Shown in pieces: positions 51,020-59,594 of a stretch of DNA of 64,000 nucleotides. The translations under genes were made by a program, and so were the position numbers. The notes under the pieces are model-generated. The model was not told the origin of the DNA, did not search any database, and worked only from the letters and a program-made list of their open reading frames with translations. This DNA comes from Sphingobacterium micropteri. Lineage in GTDB: Bacteria > Bacteroidota > Bacteroidia > Sphingobacteriales > Sphingobacteriaceae. The stretch spans positions 248,001 to 312,000 of the forward strand of contig NZ_JACOIK010000007.1 in assembly GCF_014692515.1 (NCBI RefSeq). Direction: 5' to 3'. Each line of letters begins with the position of its first letter. The first letter of the stretch is position 1.

Positions 51020-52537
51020 ATGATTTCGGTAGATAAAAAATTAACATTGTCTCAGTTTTATGAGATTATATTTAAAGGTGAATCTCTTGATATAGAACCG
51101 GAGGTACTCCGAGTAGTAGAAGAAAGCCATACTTTCCTGAAAGAATTTGCTGCGAATAGGGTAATCTATGGTGTGAATACCGGCTTTGGGCCGATGGCAC
51201 AATATCGTATACAAAATGAAGACACGAACCAGTTGCAATACAATTTGATCCGTAGTCATGCTGCGGGAACGGGTGATGTTTTGTCGTTACTTCATGTAAA
51301 AGCAGCCATGCTGACGCGTTTGACAAATCTCTCTAAAGGGAAATCTGGCGTGCACGCAAGTGTTATTGAACTGCTCAAGGAATTAATTAATCGAAATATT
51401 ATACCCGTCATTTTTGCACATGGTGGCGTAGGAGCAAGTGGTGATTTGGTGCAGCTCGCGCATTTGGCGCTGGTGTTAATTGGAGAAGGGGAGGTGATCT
51501 ATGACAATGAACGTAGGCCTACAATGGCCGTTTTCGAAGAAGAGGGATTAAAGCCTATTGAGGTGGTCGTACGCGAAGGGCTATCGCTGATTAACGGCAC
51601 ATCTGTAATGACAGGCATTGGCATCGTCAATTATTGCTATGCATCTAAACTGCTGGACTGGTCGATTTGGCTTTCTTGTGCGATGAATGAAATTGTTAAG
51701 GCGCATGACGACCATTATTCTGTGAGCTTGAATACGGTAAAGTTACATGTTGGACAAAACCGGGTTGCCGCTCTTATGCAGGAGCATCTGATGGATAGCC
51801 AATTGATAAAAAAGCGAGAAGACGATTTATATTCGGGGAATAATCAGGAAGACATTTTTAAAGATAAAGTGCAAGAGTATTATTCGTTACGTTGTGTCCC
51901 ACAGATTTTAGGGCCGATTTTGGAGACCATTGAGCAAGCAGGGAAAATCCTGGAGGATGAGCTAAACTCTGTAAGTGACAATCCGATTATTTCGGTGGAA
52001 GACCAAAATGTGTATCATGGGGGGAATTTTCACGGCGACTATATCTCCTTGGAAATGGATAAGCTGAAGTTAGCTATTACGCGATTGACGATGCTATCGG
52101 AACGACAGTTAAATTATCTTATGAATGCTAAAATCAATGGATTACTACCGCCGTTCGTGAATATGGGTAAGCTTGGTTTTAATTTTGGGATGCAGGGTGC
52201 CCAATTTACGGCTACCTCTACTACCGCTGAAAACCAAACACTTTCCACTTCCATGTATGTGCACAGTATTCCGAATAACAACGATAATCAAGATATTGTA
52301 AGTATGGGAACAAATGCTGCGGTGATAGCGAATCGTGTGATCGTGAATGCATTTGAAGTGCTTGCTGTGCAAATTATCGCTGTGAGACAAGCAATTGATA
52401 TTTTAAATTATCAAAATTTAGTATCTTCAAAAACAAAAGCGGTATACGATGAGATTAGCGAGATTATCCCTGCCTTTTCGGATGACAACCCGCTTTATCC
52501 TGCCATTCAGCGGGTTAAAGAATATTTAATGAACTAA
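51020..52537 (+). CDS. tyrosine ammonia-lyase (aromatic amino acid ammonia-lyase) of the pigment pathway
   Basis: MIO-dependent lyase that converts tyrosine to 4-coumarate, the aryl starter of flexirubin-type pigments. The 505-residue protein has the Ala139-Ser140-Gly141 triad in HGGVGASGDLVQLAH that cyclises to MIO, the catalytic Tyr50 in YGVNTGFGPMA, SVSDNPII, GGNFHGDYIS and NDNQDIVSMGTNAA. From memory it closely follows the Flavobacterium johnsoniae tyrosine ammonia-lyase throughout, including GGVGASGDLVQL in place of the GSVGASGDLAPL of histidine ammonia-lyases. No urocanase or other histidine-catabolic gene is near. Tyrosine specificity is strongly suggested but rests on similarity and context. 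FabG follows after one base. Confidence 0.92.
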   Translation: MISVDKKLTLSQFYEIIFKGESLDIEPEVLRVVEESHTFLKEFAANRVIYGVNTGFGPMAQYRIQNEDTNQLQYNLIRSHAAGTGDVLSLLHVKAAMLTRLTNLSKGKSGVHASVIELLKELINRNIIPVIFAHGGVGASGDLVQLAHLALVLIGEGEVIYDNERRPTMAVFEEEGLKPIEVVVREGLSLINGTSVMTGIGIVNYCYASKLLDWSIWLSCAMNEIVKAHDDHYSVSLNTVKLHVGQNRVAALMQEHLMDSQLIKKREDDLYSGNNQEDIFKDKVQEYYSLRCVPQILGPILETIEQAGKILEDELNSVSDNPIISVEDQNVYHGGNFHGDYISLEMDKLKLAITRLTMLSERQLNYLMNAKINGLLPPFVNMGKLGFNFGMQGAQFTATSTTAENQTLSTSMYVHSIPNNNDNQDIVSMGTNAAVIANRVIVNAFEVLAVQIIAVRQAIDILNYQNLVSSKTKAVYDEISEIIPAFSDDNPLYPAIQRVKEYLMN

Positions 52538-52538
52538 T

Positions 52539-53270
52539 ATGAAGTGTGCAGTAGTAACAGGTGGGTCAAGGGGTATCGGACGGGCAATATGTAAAAAGTT
52601 AGCGGTCGAATTGGGATACCATGTGTTAATTAATTATCAGGGGAATGAAGAAGCCGCTAAAGAAACATTAGCCGCATTGAAAGATGAGGGTGCAACAGGT
52701 GAGATTATTAAGTTTAATGTTGGAGATATAACCGATGTAAAGCAAGCATTACAACGATGGAGTGATCGTCATCCTGAAGCAATCGTGGAGGTCATTGTCA
52801 ACAATGCAGGTATTGCGAGAGATGGTCTGTTTATGTGGATGTCTCCGGAAGATTGGTCTTCTGTGCTAGACGTTTCTTTGCAGGGCTTTTACAACGTGAC
52901 ACATTTTTTTATTCAGAAACTATTACGTCAACGATATGGTCGAATTATAAATATCGTTTCGGTATCGGGCGTTAAAGGAACTGCGGGACAAGTTAATTAT
53001 TCGGCGGCGAAGGCTGGTGTTGTAGGTGCTACAAAAGCATTGGCACAAGAAATTGGAAAGAGAAACATCACCGTCAATGCTGTTGCTCCTGGTTTTATCC
53101 GTTCCGACATGACAGAAGGGATGGATGAAAAAGAATTGAGAAAGATTATTCCCGTAAACCGATTCGGTGAAGTAGAAGAGGTGGCTGATCTAGTCTGTTT
53201 CCTGGCCTCCAAGAAAGCTGGTTATATCACGGGAGAAATTATCAATATAAATGGTGGAATTTATGCTTAG
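52539..53270 (+). CDS. fabG: 3-oxoacyl-ACP reductase (FabG-like)
   Basis: SDR reductase of 243 residues that would reduce each beta-ketoacyl-ACP during polyene assembly using NADPH. Motifs: VVTGGSRGIGRAICKKLA (about 5-22), NNAGIARDGLFMWM, catalytic Ser in IVSVSGVKGTAGQVNYSAAK with Tyr and Lys in YSAAK, and the C-terminal GYITGEIININGGIYA. It is the only FabG in the two pigment loci, so it should serve both sets of condensing enzymes. It starts one base after the ammonia-lyase stop and ends 9 bases before the ketosynthase, in a tight operon. Confidence 0.94.
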   Translation: MKCAVVTGGSRGIGRAICKKLAVELGYHVLINYQGNEEAAKETLAALKDEGATGEIIKFNVGDITDVKQALQRWSDRHPEAIVEVIVNNAGIARDGLFMWMSPEDWSSVLDVSLQGFYNVTHFFIQKLLRQRYGRIINIVSVSGVKGTAGQVNYSAAKAGVVGATKALAQEIGKRNITVNAVAPGFIRSDMTEGMDEKELRKIIPVNRFGEVEEVADLVCFLASKKAGYITGEIININGGIYA

Positions 53271-53279
53271 GGTTGTAAG

Positions 53280-54506
53280 ATGAGGAAACGTGTAGTCATT
53301 ACGGGAATGGGTATCTATTCTTGTATCGGTAAGAATTTGGAAGAGGTCAGGCAATCGCTTTTTGAGGGTAAATCCGGTATTGTGATTGATGAAGCCCGAT
53401 TAGCCTTTGGGTTTCAATCTCCGTTGACGGGCGTGGTGCCTGCACCGGATTTAAAGAGAGTGCTCAGCAGGCGCCAACGTATCAGTATGGGGGAGGAGTC
53501 AGAGTATGCTTATATGGCAACAATGGAGGCGTTAGATCAGGCGAATTTGCGAGAAGAAGATCTTGGTAAGCGAGAGGTAGGCATTCTTTTCGGAAACGAC
53601 AGTGTTTCCAAAGCGGTTATCGAGGCCACAGATATCGTACGAGAAAAGAAAGATACCCAGCTCATTGGTTCTGGAGCAATCTTTAAATCGATGAATTCTA
53701 CCGTTACGATGAATTTGGCCACAATTTTCGGATTGTCTGGGATTAATATGACGATTAGTGCTGCTTGTGCTAGTGGTTCGCACGCTATTGGCCTAGGTTA
53801 TATGTTTATCCAGCAAGGATTGCAGGATATGATTATTTGTGGAGGAGCACAGGAAATCAACCCTTATGCTATGGCTAGTTTTGATGGTTTAGGTGTCTTT
53901 GCGACGGATATTAGCCACCCACAACAAGCATCAAGACCTTTTGATAAAAGACGTACGGGATTGGTGCCTAGTGGTGGAGCAGCAACAGTCATATTGGAGA
54001 GTTATGAATCGGCCGTAAATAGGGGCGCACCTGTCATCGCAGAAATAATAGGTTATGGTTTTTCTTCCAATGGAGGGCATATATCAACCCCTAACATCGA
54101 AGGACCTGCGAAAGCGATGCGACGAGCACTCGAACAGGCCAATATACGGGCTGAAGATATTGCCTATATAAACGCACATGCCACATCAACCCCAATTGGT
54201 GATGCAAATGAAGCAAAGGCTATTTTAGAAGTATTTGGGAATAGGCCCTATGTTAGTTCTACAAAATCCATGACAGGACATGAGTGTTGGATGGCGGGCG
54301 CGTCGGAGATCGTATATTCTACCTTGATGATGCAGCATGGGTTCATCGCCCCAAATATTAATTTGGAGGAACCGGATGATGATATCAGCGAATTAAATTT
54401 TGTTTCCCACACCATAAAACAAGAATTTGATATATATTTGTCTAATTCTTTCGGATTTGGTGGAACCAATTCCGCGTTGGTGGTCAAGAAATTTAACGAT
54501 GGATAA
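53280..54506 (+). CDS. beta-ketoacyl-ACP synthase (FabF-like) of pigment locus 2
   Basis: Second complete condensing enzyme, 408 residues. Triad: Cys163 in ISAACASGSHAI, His300 in NAHATSTPIGD, His334 in SMTGHECWMAGA. It opens RKRVVITGMGIYSCIGKNLEEV and ends SNSFGFGGTNSALVVKKF, as for KAS I/II enzymes. In aryl-polyene systems two different ketosynthases share the elongation work, one with a CLF partner and one a homodimer; this KS, without an adjacent CLF, fits the homodimer. It ends 8 bases inside the ACP gene (54499 start), so KS and ACP are coupled. Confidence 0.93.
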   Translation: MRKRVVITGMGIYSCIGKNLEEVRQSLFEGKSGIVIDEARLAFGFQSPLTGVVPAPDLKRVLSRRQRISMGEESEYAYMATMEALDQANLREEDLGKREVGILFGNDSVSKAVIEATDIVREKKDTQLIGSGAIFKSMNSTVTMNLATIFGLSGINMTISAACASGSHAIGLGYMFIQQGLQDMIICGGAQEINPYAMASFDGLGVFATDISHPQQASRPFDKRRTGLVPSGGAATVILESYESAVNRGAPVIAEIIGYGFSSNGGHISTPNIEGPAKAMRRALEQANIRAEDIAYINAHATSTPIGDANEAKAILEVFGNRPYVSSTKSMTGHECWMAGASEIVYSTLMMQHGFIAPNINLEEPDDDISELNFVSHTIKQEFDIYLSNSFGFGGTNSALVVKKFNDG

Positions 54507-54750
54507 AGCGAGTATATATCAAAAGATAAATGAAATCTTGGTGGAAGAGTTTGAAGTAGATGAGGAGATTATCAGTCCGGAAGCGTCTTTAAAAGAATCT
54601 CTTGATCTGGATAGTTTAGACTATGTAGATTTGGTTGTTATTATCGAATCTAATTTTGGCGTTAAACTCGTTGAGGCGGATTTTGATGAAGTAGTTACGT
54701 TCCAGGATTTCTATAACGTCGTAGAACAAAAAATGACGATAAGGAGTTAA
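54499..54750 (+). CDS. acyl carrier protein (pigment ACP 2)
   Basis: Acidic 83-residue carrier protein with phosphopantetheine attachment at Ser39 in ESLDLDSLDYVDL, and helix II starting there. The ATG at 54499 overlaps the upstream ketosynthase by 8 bases; the frame is open to 54427, but that part lies inside the KS coding sequence and is not ACP-like. It differs clearly from ACP 1 (DSIDALEL) and so probably has a different partner. It precedes an LpxL-like acyltransferase by 13 bases. Confidence 0.92.
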   Translation: MDKASIYQKINEILVEEFEVDEEIISPEASLKESLDLDSLDYVDLVVIIESNFGVKLVEADFDEVVTFQDFYNVVEQKMTIRS

Positions 54751-54763
54751 ATCGGAGGGTAAT

Positions 54764-55636
54764 ATGAGCCAATGGGACGGAAAATCAAAAGGGACACTCC
54801 TTGGCTATAAGATATTTGTCTTTTTAATAAAAAAATTAGGGGTTCGAGCCGCCTACTCATTGCTTGTTTTTGTAGCATTCTATTATTTTCTTTTCTCTCC
54901 CAAAAGTTTCCGGGCTATTTATTATTATTTGCGTCATCGGCAGGGTTATGGGGCTTGGAAAGCATTTTGGAAAGTTTATCAAACCTACTTTGTATTTGGA
55001 CAAACCATCATCGATAAGGTGGCTATCTCTTCTGGTCTACGCGACAGATTTACCTATGAATTTGACGGGATAGATACGTTAAAGGAAGTTCTGGCAAATA
55101 AAAACGGGGGTGTTCTCATTTCGGCACATGTGGGAAACTTTGAAATTGCCGATAAATTTTTCGCTGATATTGATTTGGATCTTCAGATTAACCTGGTGAC
55201 AGCAGATCAAGAGCGTACAATCATTAAAGAATATATCGAACGTATTTCTGAAAAACCGAGTGTTAAGTTCATCCATATTCAAGAAGATATGTCTCATGTC
55301 TTTGCTATTAACGAAGCCTTGTCCAGTAACCAATTAATTTGCTTCACCGGCGATCGGTATTTTGATGGTGCTAAAACGCTCACCGCTTCTCTGCTTGGTG
55401 AAGAAGCCCATTTTCCGGCGGGGCCTTTTCGTATTGCATCTCGCTTATCTGCTCCCGTTATTTTTGTATATGTCATGCGCGAATCCGGACTTCACTATCA
55501 TCTTTATGCACGTAAGGCAATCGATGTAAAACGGCGTGATCCACAATCTTTTCTGGCAGCGTACACAAGCAGTGTGGAAAGTATATTGCGGAAGTATCCG
55601 CTACAGTGGTTTAACTTTTTTGATTTTTGGAAATGA
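54764..55636 (+). CDS. LpxL/HtrB-like lipid acyltransferase of pigment locus 2
   Basis: Membrane-associated acyltransferase of the lysophospholipid/lipid A family, 290 residues. A hydrophobic N-terminal segment (VRAAYSLLVFVAFYYFLFSP) is followed by the catalytic H-x4-E/D motif in SAHVGNFEIAD and the conserved PAGPFRIASRLSAPVIFVY. Such genes recur in flexirubin and aryl-polyene clusters, where they are thought to attach the finished polyene to a lipid or resorcinol head rather than act on lipid A; this is inferred from context. A GGAGGG ribosome site precedes the ATG. It overlaps the next hotdog gene by 4 bases (ATGA). Confidence 0.87.
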   Translation: MSQWDGKSKGTLLGYKIFVFLIKKLGVRAAYSLLVFVAFYYFLFSPKSFRAIYYYLRHRQGYGAWKAFWKVYQTYFVFGQTIIDKVAISSGLRDRFTYEFDGIDTLKEVLANKNGGVLISAHVGNFEIADKFFADIDLDLQINLVTADQERTIIKEYIERISEKPSVKFIHIQEDMSHVFAINEALSSNQLICFTGDRYFDGAKTLTASLLGEEAHFPAGPFRIASRLSAPVIFVYVMRESGLHYHLYARKAIDVKRRDPQSFLAAYTSSVESILRKYPLQWFNFFDFWK

Positions 55637-56061
55637 TCTCTTTACCTATTTCGGGCGAAAAGCTATTATCACTCATCCCACAACGCCCACCGATTGTTAT
55701 GGTGTCTAGTTTAGAAAGCTATGACGATAAGGAACTGGTGTCGACTTTTGTTGTTCGTGAAGGAAATATATTTGTTAATGGAGCAATGTTGGCAGAAAGT
55801 GGTTTACTTGAACATATGGCACAATCCATTGCATTGCATACCGGGTATAGTTATTTCTTGAAGGGGGAAGATGCACCGATGGGTTATATTGGTTCTATGC
55901 AGAATGTAGAAATTCAGGATCTACCTGTAATAGGAGAGACCGTTTTTTCTACTATCACAATTCTACAAGAATTTATGGGCGTTACATTGGTTGAGATCGA
56001 AACAAAATTGGAAGACAGGATCATCGCTCGCGCTCGCATCAAGACGGTGATTGCAAAATAG
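55633..56061 (+). CDS. hotdog-fold dehydratase-like protein (FabZ/ApeP-like), catalytic His absent
   Basis: A 142-residue single-hotdog protein. It starts like FabZ (KLLSLIPQRPPIVMVSSLES), keeps the Glu in GLLEHMAQSIAL (Glu60, equivalent to the Glu of FabZ LEAMAQ), but the GHFPG loop that carries the catalytic His is replaced by a shorter FVNGAMLAESG. It is the mirror image of the locus 1 hotdog protein (18245-18619), which has the His but not the Glu. Together they could build one active His/Glu site. ATG 55633 (ATGA overlap with the upstream stop) is chosen over an in-frame TTG at 55627. It is the last gene of pigment locus 2. Confidence 0.85.
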   Translation: MISLPISGEKLLSLIPQRPPIVMVSSLESYDDKELVSTFVVREGNIFVNGAMLAESGLLEHMAQSIALHTGYSYFLKGEDAPMGYIGSMQNVEIQDLPVIGETVFSTITILQEFMGVTLVEIETKLEDRIIARARIKTVIAK

Positions 56062-56085
56062 CATGTCGGCTTTTGTAGTCATTTT

Positions 56086-56104
56086 GGCAGGAGTGACACC
56101 TGCC
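56086..56104 (+). terminator. hairpin after pigment locus 2
   Basis: GGCAGG / CCTGCC 6-bp stem with a 7-base loop (AGTGACA), 25 bases after the last pigment gene. No T run follows (TCATTTG), so it may be an attenuator or RNA-stabilising hairpin and not a classical terminator. The rest of the 295-base gap to proC (56105-56356) holds an AT-rich stretch with a GTAGG/CCTAC mini-hairpin (near 56137) but no recognised gene. Confidence 0.4.
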
Positions 56105-56356
56105 TCATTTGAAAAAATATGAAAAAAGTTAATGTGTAGGATAAATGCCTACTTGACAGCGGGTTGTGTCGCGTATTTTTTTAAGATCTCCTAGTTTATT
56201 TTGCATTGTATTAATTTTCAGCACGTTCCTTGTGGGGTTATGTGTGAACTAATGTTATTACAACAAAAATTTAATCCGATGAAACTTGTATATGCTGCCT
56301 TTAAGGAAAGGTTGGTTTATGCAAAGCTTGATCATTTTTAAAAAACAAATTTTACG

Positions 56357-57169
56357 ATGAAAATTCTAGTAATTGGCGCCGGAAACATGGGGCTAACGTA
56401 TGCTCATGGGATGGCCCAATCAGACTTGTTGAAAGAGAAAGATTTAATGATTTTAGACAACTCAGCAGAAAAAATTGCTGAATTACGAGCAGAGAATACG
56501 TTCGATGTCTACGAAAAATTGGAAGATTGTTTGCCTAAAGCAGACATTGTATTTATTGCCGTGAAACCTTATCACAGCGATGAGGTTTTTGAAGCGATCA
56601 AAGCGCACAAAAAACCAGATCAGATTTTTGTTTCCATTATGGCAGGCGTCACGATAAAGACTATGCAGGAAGCGATGGATATTAAGAAGGTGGTACGTGC
56701 GATGCCAAACCTGGCAGCACAGGTTGGTCACGGGTTTACGTCGTTTATAGGATCCAAAGAGGTTTCCCGGTTGGAACTACTCACGGTAGAAAAATTAATC
56801 GACACGACTGGCCGCTCCATCAAGCTTGCGAATGAAATGGAAATCGATAAATCTACCGGTATATCCGGTTCAGGTCCCGCTTACGTATTCTATTTTATGG
56901 AATCGATGATGGAAGCCGCTGTCAAAATGGGTTTCAGAGAGAAGGATGCGCGCTTGATGGTCGCACAGACTTTTCAAGGAGCTGTGGAACTCTTTAATAG
57001 CTCCGACCTTAATCCGACCGATTGGATGGATAGGGTGGCCTCTAAAGGAGGAACTACGCGTGCCGCATTAGATTCTATGGAAGAAAATAATGTCAAAGAA
57101 TTGATTAAAGATGCAGCCTATGCCGCGTTTGACAGGGCGGTACAGCTGGGAAAGGAAAGCAATAAATAA
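56357..57169 (+). CDS. proC: pyrroline-5-carboxylate reductase
   Basis: Last step of proline synthesis, reducing pyrroline-5-carboxylate with NADPH. The 270-residue protein shows the Rossmann motif LVIGAGNMGLTYAHGM (about 4-19), VFIAVKPYHSDE, VRAMPNLAAQVGHG and the family signature region around TGISGSGPAYVFYFMESM with RVASKGGTTRAALDSMEEN. It lies 2 bases before proB, so the two proline genes form an operon. The proA (gamma-glutamyl phosphate reductase) gene is not in this window. Confidence 0.95.
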   Translation: MKILVIGAGNMGLTYAHGMAQSDLLKEKDLMILDNSAEKIAELRAENTFDVYEKLEDCLPKADIVFIAVKPYHSDEVFEAIKAHKKPDQIFVSIMAGVTIKTMQEAMDIKKVVRAMPNLAAQVGHGFTSFIGSKEVSRLELLTVEKLIDTTGRSIKLANEMEIDKSTGISGSGPAYVFYFMESMMEAAVKMGFREKDARLMVAQTFQGAVELFNSSDLNPTDWMDRVASKGGTTRAALDSMEENNVKELIKDAAYAAFDRAVQLGKESNK

Positions 57170-57171
57170 AC

Positions 57172-57942
57172 ATGTATAAAAAGAGAATTGTTATTAAAGT
57201 TGGTACAAGCGTAATGGCCAATCGGGATAATCGGATTATGCTATCGGCTTTAAATAAACTGGTTGATCAAATAGCAAAATTGTATGAAGACAATATCATG
57301 ACGGTACTGGTCTCCTCAGGTTCGGTAAATGCTGGACGCGAAATATTGGGAGACAGTGTGATAGAAGACAAATCGCAACGAAGACAAGTGTACTCTGCTA
57401 TAGGACAGCCGCGATTGATGCGCCATTATTATACCCTTTTTCAGAATTATGGTATGCGCTGCGCCCAGGTGCTGGCTACGAAGCGTGATTTCAATCCGGG
57501 AGAGCATCGTACCAATATGATTAATTGTTATGAAGGGTTGATGTCAGAAGGTGTTATTCCTATCGCGAACGAGGATGATGCCGTTTCCGTGTCCCATTCG
57601 ATGTTTTCAGATAATGATGAGTTGGCGAGTTTAATTGCCGAATTAATTCATGCCGATATGCTTATTATTTTAACGGATATTGATGGATTTTATACGGGAC
57701 ATCCTGCCGATGAAAGTTCGAAGTTGATTAGCGAAATTAAGGTTGATCAGCAGGTAGAGCAATACGTCACGAAGACAAACAAAGGCGAGACATCCGGTCG
57801 TGGGGGGATGGAGTCGAAACTTAAGGTTGCCAAACATACGGCCGCAAAACATATTCCGACGTATATTGCTAATGGCAAAAGAGATGGTATTATTTTAGAC
57901 ATCATAGCGGGCAAGCCTGTTGGAACGAAAGTGACGGCTTAA
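57172..57942 (+). CDS. proB: glutamate 5-kinase without PUA domain
   Basis: First enzyme of proline synthesis, phosphorylating glutamate. The 256-residue amino-acid-kinase-fold protein has IVIKVGTSVMANRDN, VSSGSVNAGREILG, NEDDAVSVSHSMFSDNDELASL, LTDIDGFYTG and GRGGMESKLKVAKHTAAK. It ends right after the kinase domain, so the C-terminal PUA domain of E. coli ProB is missing, a form that also occurs in other bacteria. It is co-transcribed with proC and closed by a strong hairpin terminator at 57960. Confidence 0.93.
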   Translation: MYKKRIVIKVGTSVMANRDNRIMLSALNKLVDQIAKLYEDNIMTVLVSSGSVNAGREILGDSVIEDKSQRRQVYSAIGQPRLMRHYYTLFQNYGMRCAQVLATKRDFNPGEHRTNMINCYEGLMSEGVIPIANEDDAVSVSHSMFSDNDELASLIAELIHADMLIILTDIDGFYTGHPADESSKLISEIKVDQQVEQYVTKTNKGETSGRGGMESKLKVAKHTAAKHIPTYIANGKRDGIILDIIAGKPVGTKVTA

Positions 57943-57959
57943 TGCTTTGTAGATTAAGA

Positions 57960-57999
57960 ACATATCTCCATGCAACATGTTGTGTGGAGATATGTTTTT
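57960..57999 (+). terminator. intrinsic terminator of the proCB operon
   Basis: Perfect 11-bp stem ACATATCTCCA / TGGAGATATGT with a 14-base loop, followed by a run of T residues. It is 18 bases after the proB stop, between proB and the convergent xseB. Confidence 0.88.
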
Positions 58000-58006
58000 G
58001 ATCAAA

Positions 58007-58246
58007 TTATTCCTCTTCCCCGCTACCCAGGACTTCGTCATCGGCTGCGGATTCGACCAGTTTTGCTAGCAGCTTTTCTACTTCCTCTTCTGATGAGGTG
58101 AGCTTAGCTTTGCAAATGGCGATGAGTTGAGATGCTCGACGTATCTTTTCTGTTAGCTGGTCGACATCGGTTTGTCCAGATTCGATTTCCGATACAATCC
58201 GTTGAAGTTCTTCAAACGCATCATTATAGGTGTATGTATTTTCCAT
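58007..58246 (-). CDS. xseB: exodeoxyribonuclease VII small subunit
   Basis: Small subunit that binds the coiled stalk of XseA. The 79-residue sequence matches the family: YTYNDAFEELQRIVSEIESG, a second helix DQLTEKIRRASQLIAICKAKL and a variable acidic tail (ESAADDEVLGSGEEE). It lies 15 bases after xseA in the usual order. Predicted to be two helices forming a coiled coil. Confidence 0.94.
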   Translation of the reverse strand: MENTYTYNDAFEELQRIVSEIESGQTDVDQLTEKIRRASQLIAICKAKLTSSEEEVEKLLAKLVESAADDEVLGSGEEE

Positions 58247-58261
58247 TGTTGGTTTATCTGT

Positions 58262-59518
58262 TTAACGTTTTTTCATCACTTTACTATATACTGTTCCGTC
58301 ATACAGGATGGTTTCGATTTCATCGCCCACCTTTATCGAAATCCCCTTCGTAACAGCATGACCGTTAATTTTAGTAATACTAAATCCTTTTTTAAGCAAC
58401 TGCTTTGGATCTGCCAATTGTAGTAATCTTTGTATACTGTTAAGATCTGCTTTTCGGTCTTTCAGCAATTGCCTACAGAAGAGTTGCAAGTGATTGGTTA
58501 ATGTTGTCAGTTTATGGTCTTCAGTAGCTAATATAGCTTTGCTATTCCACGATATCGACTGGCTATATTGGGCTAATAGGCGATCTTCTTTTTCAAATAA
58601 ACTTTTTGAGGCTTGTATGATACGGTTTTGAGCTTCATCCACCGGAATAGCAAATTGATGAAATTTCTGTATTAAGAAGTCGGCTAGCTCACTAGGGGTA
58701 ATCGCATTCTGATATGCAACCATCTCGCTGACGGTCTCGTTTGTAGAATGCCCGATACCGGTGATAACCGGAATAGGAAAAATAGCAATTGCCTTAGCCA
58801 GTTGATAGTTGTTGTAAGAAGAAAGTCCCACCTCTCCACCGCCGCCACGAATAATCGCTACAGCATCAAATGCCTCGGTTTTCGCTGCAATATTGGCTAA
58901 TTGTCGAATAATAGAGGGAATAGATTTGTCTCCTTGCAATAGTGCGGGAAACAAGGTATACTCGAATTTATATTTCCAGGGATTTCGCTGAATAATTTTA
59001 AAAAAATCGGATAGCCCTTTACTCGTTTCCACAGAGACGATTGCGAGGCGCTTAGGCAGGAGGGGAAAAGGTAAGTTTTTATTAGCCCGGAATATACCTT
59101 CTGCCTGGAGCTTTTGTATACTTTCTCGTTTCTCTCTTTCCAACTCACCCAACACAAACGTGGGATCTATATCGACGATTTTAAGGCTAAAGCCATACAA
59201 CGGGTCGTAAGAAATACCTGCTTGGAATAAAATGGTAATGCCGTCTCTCAAGGGCTCATTTAACAGCTTGTGGAACTGCTCATTAATTCGTTGGTAATCA
59301 GTTTTCCAGAGTATCGAACGCATCTCTGCTACCACCTTCCCCTCTTTTTTCTCGACAAGTTCTGGATAACAATGTCCCGAGTGGGTATAGTGGTTAAGTT
59401 TGTTCATCTCCGCTTTAATCCAATATAGACTTCTGTATCGTTCCGCAATAGTTTTCTGAATACTGCGGGATACTTCCAAAAGAGAAAAAATAGTCTTATT
59501 GTCTATAACTTCGGGCAT
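58262..59518 (-). CDS. xseA: exodeoxyribonuclease VII large subunit
   Basis: Catalytic subunit of a single-strand exonuclease that trims damaged or over-long single-stranded DNA. The 418-residue protein has an N-terminal OB-fold (SRSIQKTIAERYRSLYWIKA, NHYTHSGHCYPELVEK), the exonuclease VII domain with LPKRLAIVSVETSKGLSDF, AIIRGGGGEVGLSSYNNY and FPIPVITGIGHSTNETVSEM with the metal-site Asp or Glu nearby, and a long coiled-coil C-terminal stalk. Length and motifs are standard. It is divergent from the serine hydrolase gene with 76 bases between starts. Confidence 0.95.
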   Translation of the reverse strand: MPEVIDNKTIFSLLEVSRSIQKTIAERYRSLYWIKAEMNKLNHYTHSGHCYPELVEKKEGKVVAEMRSILWKTDYQRINEQFHKLLNEPLRDGITILFQAGISYDPLYGFSLKIVDIDPTFVLGELEREKRESIQKLQAEGIFRANKNLPFPLLPKRLAIVSVETSKGLSDFFKIIQRNPWKYKFEYTLFPALLQGDKSIPSIIRQLANIAAKTEAFDAVAIIRGGGGEVGLSSYNNYQLAKAIAIFPIPVITGIGHSTNETVSEMVAYQNAITPSELADFLIQKFHQFAIPVDEAQNRIIQASKSLFEKEDRLLAQYSQSISWNSKAILATEDHKLTTLTNHLQLFCRQLLKDRKADLNSIQRLLQLADPKQLLKKGFSITKINGHAVTKGISIKVGDEIETILYDGTVYSKVMKKR

Positions 59519-59594
59519 AAATCAAATATAGGGTTTTTGTGTTCTTTTTTTCTCAAAAAATCTTGCGTATATTTTAATACATTTATATTCTAAA

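Noticed and set aside
51020..52537. Histidine ammonia-lyase (hutH) annotation
   Set aside because: The family fold is shared, but there are no hut genes nearby, the sequence around MIO follows tyrosine ammonia-lyase, and the gene is embedded in a pigment operon.
56085..56104. TGGCAGG...TGC after pigment locus 2 as a sigma-54 promoter
   Set aside because: The distance between the GG and GC elements is 14 bases where 10 are required, and the sequence is better explained as a short hairpin.
56279..56341. A 20-codon reading frame just before proC
   Set aside because: No ribosome site and no family resemblance, and a frame of that length is expected by chance in AT-rich sequence.
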